Positions 62,813 to 64,000 of a stretch of 64,000 nt of DNA are shown piece by piece. This stretch comes from Ilyonectria destructans (taxonomy: Eukaryota; Ascomycota; Sordariomycetes; Hypocreales; Nectriaceae). How positions within the stretch are numbered: position 1 is the stretch's first letter; each line of letters starts with the position of its first letter. A program made the position numbers and the translations under genes. Below the pieces are notes generated by a model. It was not told where the DNA came from, made no database searches, and saw only the letters and a program-made list of their open reading frames with translations. The stretch lies in contig JAHEWK010000007.1 of the NCBI GenBank assembly GCA_020740775.1, positions 2,294,001-2,358,000 on the forward strand, written 5' to 3'.

Positions 62813-64000
62813 TTAAAAGACGGCGGTTCTAATAGCCCTAACGAAGCCATTCTTGTAGTCTGTTTCCTCCAGTTGCGTCTCGTGATAAAACCTTCGAGAG
62901 GCATCAAGATCGACCTCAGCTGTGTTGACCCATCTTCCTCCGCGATAATAGATCTTGGCACCGATGTAAAGTGCCAAAATAGCCAAAGCAGAGACATAGC
63001 TGGAGAAGAAATTGACCGCACTCGTCTCCCCGTTCAGTGGCGAAATAGCCAGGTAAAACAGAACGATCAGAAGGACAAAACACCAGGCCAGGCCCCAATA
63101 TGCTGCCCATGGGAACACCCATGACTTCCAGGGGAGGTTGGCGTGATCGCGACCTTGAACCTTCATGGCATGTCGCATGCGGATATGCGAGAGACAGATC
63201 ATTGCCCAGCCGAAGAGGGTGAAGAGGGAGGAGAGGTTTGATAGCCACGTAAAGACTTCGGCACCACTATTGCTGATGTTGATGTACGAGAGACCACCGC
63301 CGATGACGAGAGTAGGTACCAGGCCGTACCATGGACGGCCCCAGCTGTCAGTCTTTTGGAGTACCTACATTGCATGAGTTAGCATGGCGATGGGGTTAGT
63401 TTGGTGGAGGGGACATACCTTTGGAGCCATGCCAATCTGTGAAAGGCCAAGAAGAATTCTGGAAGCACCGTATCCAGAGATAGTTCCAGTGGATAACACT
63501 GAAATAAAGATGACAGCGTTCATGATGTGGGCCAGCGGCATCACACCACAATTGCGGTACATGATAACAAAGGGGCTAGCATTTGTGCCGCTGCCGCCAA
63601 ATAGATTGGGGTCCTCAGGGCTGACATTGATTGTGACAATCAAGCCTCCGATAATGTAAAACAAGGCGAGTCGTACCCAAATGGAGGCCACTGCTTTGGG
63701 GACTGACCGGCGGGGATTGGTTGTCTCGCCTGCAACAAGGCTGGCATTTTCGGACCCGGCGAGAGCAAAGATGCAAGTCGGCATGATAGAAAAGAAACCT
63801 TTTGCCCCGTTGATAAACGGCATGCTGTTCCAAAACTCGAATCCGATGGTGCCGCCTTTCACCGGTGGGTAACCTCCTTTCGGTCCACCGCCAGCAGATA
63901 GGACGATGCCAGAAATGATGACAACGAAGATGAAGCCAAACTTGATGGCGGAGGCAACAACCTCAATTTCAGCGAACCATTTCACAGGCCCGATGTTGAC
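62813..64000 (-). CDS. amino-acid permease, YAT/APC family (N-terminus beyond window)
   Basis: The window holds the C-terminal two thirds of the gene, with one intron at about 63419-63367. Coding sequence still runs at base 64000. Residues show repeated hydrophobic helices and family motifs: KWFAEIEVVASAIKFGFI, FEFWNSMPFINGAKGFFSI, FALAGSENASLVAGETTNPRRSVPKA (the highly conserved loop after helix 6), FISVLSTGTISGYGASRILLGLSQIGMAPK, and after the intron WGRPWYGLVPTLV and LSSLFTLFGWAMICLSHIRMRHAM. These identify a fungal amino-acid/proton symporter of the plasma membrane. The C-terminal tail is short and polar. Substrate range cannot be fixed, though this group is often broad-range. It is not obviously connected to the island to its left. 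Confidence 0.9.

Overview
This window is nuclear DNA of a filamentous ascomycete, probably a Sordariomycete (the class is an inference). Genes are interrupted by 45-135 bp GT-AG introns with CTAAC-like branch points. There are many Zn2Cys6 regulators, two nuclear tRNA genes (one with a tRNA intron), AT-rich islands with C-to-T decay typical of repeat-induced point mutation (RIP), and no bacterial operon structure.

Left part (1-20.7 kb), central metabolism. In order: the end of an M14 carboxypeptidase gene, an acetate-transporter-family membrane protein, a dead protein kinase, and a Zn2Cys6 regulator. Next come both subunits of mitochondrial succinyl-CoA synthetase, tail to tail (5.9-9.0 kb). 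A short-chain dehydrogenase and a succinate-semialdehyde dehydrogenase follow, head to head (9.8-12.9 kb). Then a secreted SurE phosphatase, tRNA-Ile, a mitochondrial aldehyde dehydrogenase, an aryl-alcohol-type alcohol dehydrogenase and a decayed nitrilase. Together these suggest accessory catabolism feeding succinate and succinyl-CoA.

Middle part (21.8-41.9 kb), a probable sugar-acid catabolic cluster. It holds an MFS sugar transporter, a glucarate-dehydratase-type enolase-superfamily enzyme, a ketopantoate-reductase-family protein, a DapA-fold aldolase/dehydratase and an NADP-type SDR. Two paralogous Zn2Cys6 regulators each sit head to head with one of the two core enzymes (dehydratase and DapA-fold). 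The octamer TTCCGTGT recurs in the non-coding DNA of this cluster. A logical route is glucarate or galactarate to 5-keto-4-deoxyglucarate, then either to pyruvate plus tartronate semialdehyde or to 2-oxoglutarate semialdehyde. tRNA-Asp, an alcohol dehydrogenase relic, a third regulator and a RidA protein close the section.

Right part (42-60 kb), an accessory island of unrecognised proteins. It includes two single-pass membrane proteins of similar layout, small partner-like proteins, long disordered or coiled-coil proteins, minisatellites, AT islands and a retroposon-like repeat. That repeat has a second copy at 31 kb; both copies are flanked by 14-15 bp direct repeats and share one end, and the right-hand copy looks RIP-mutated. 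The last 4 kb hold a broken sugar transporter and an amino-acid permease cut by the window edge.
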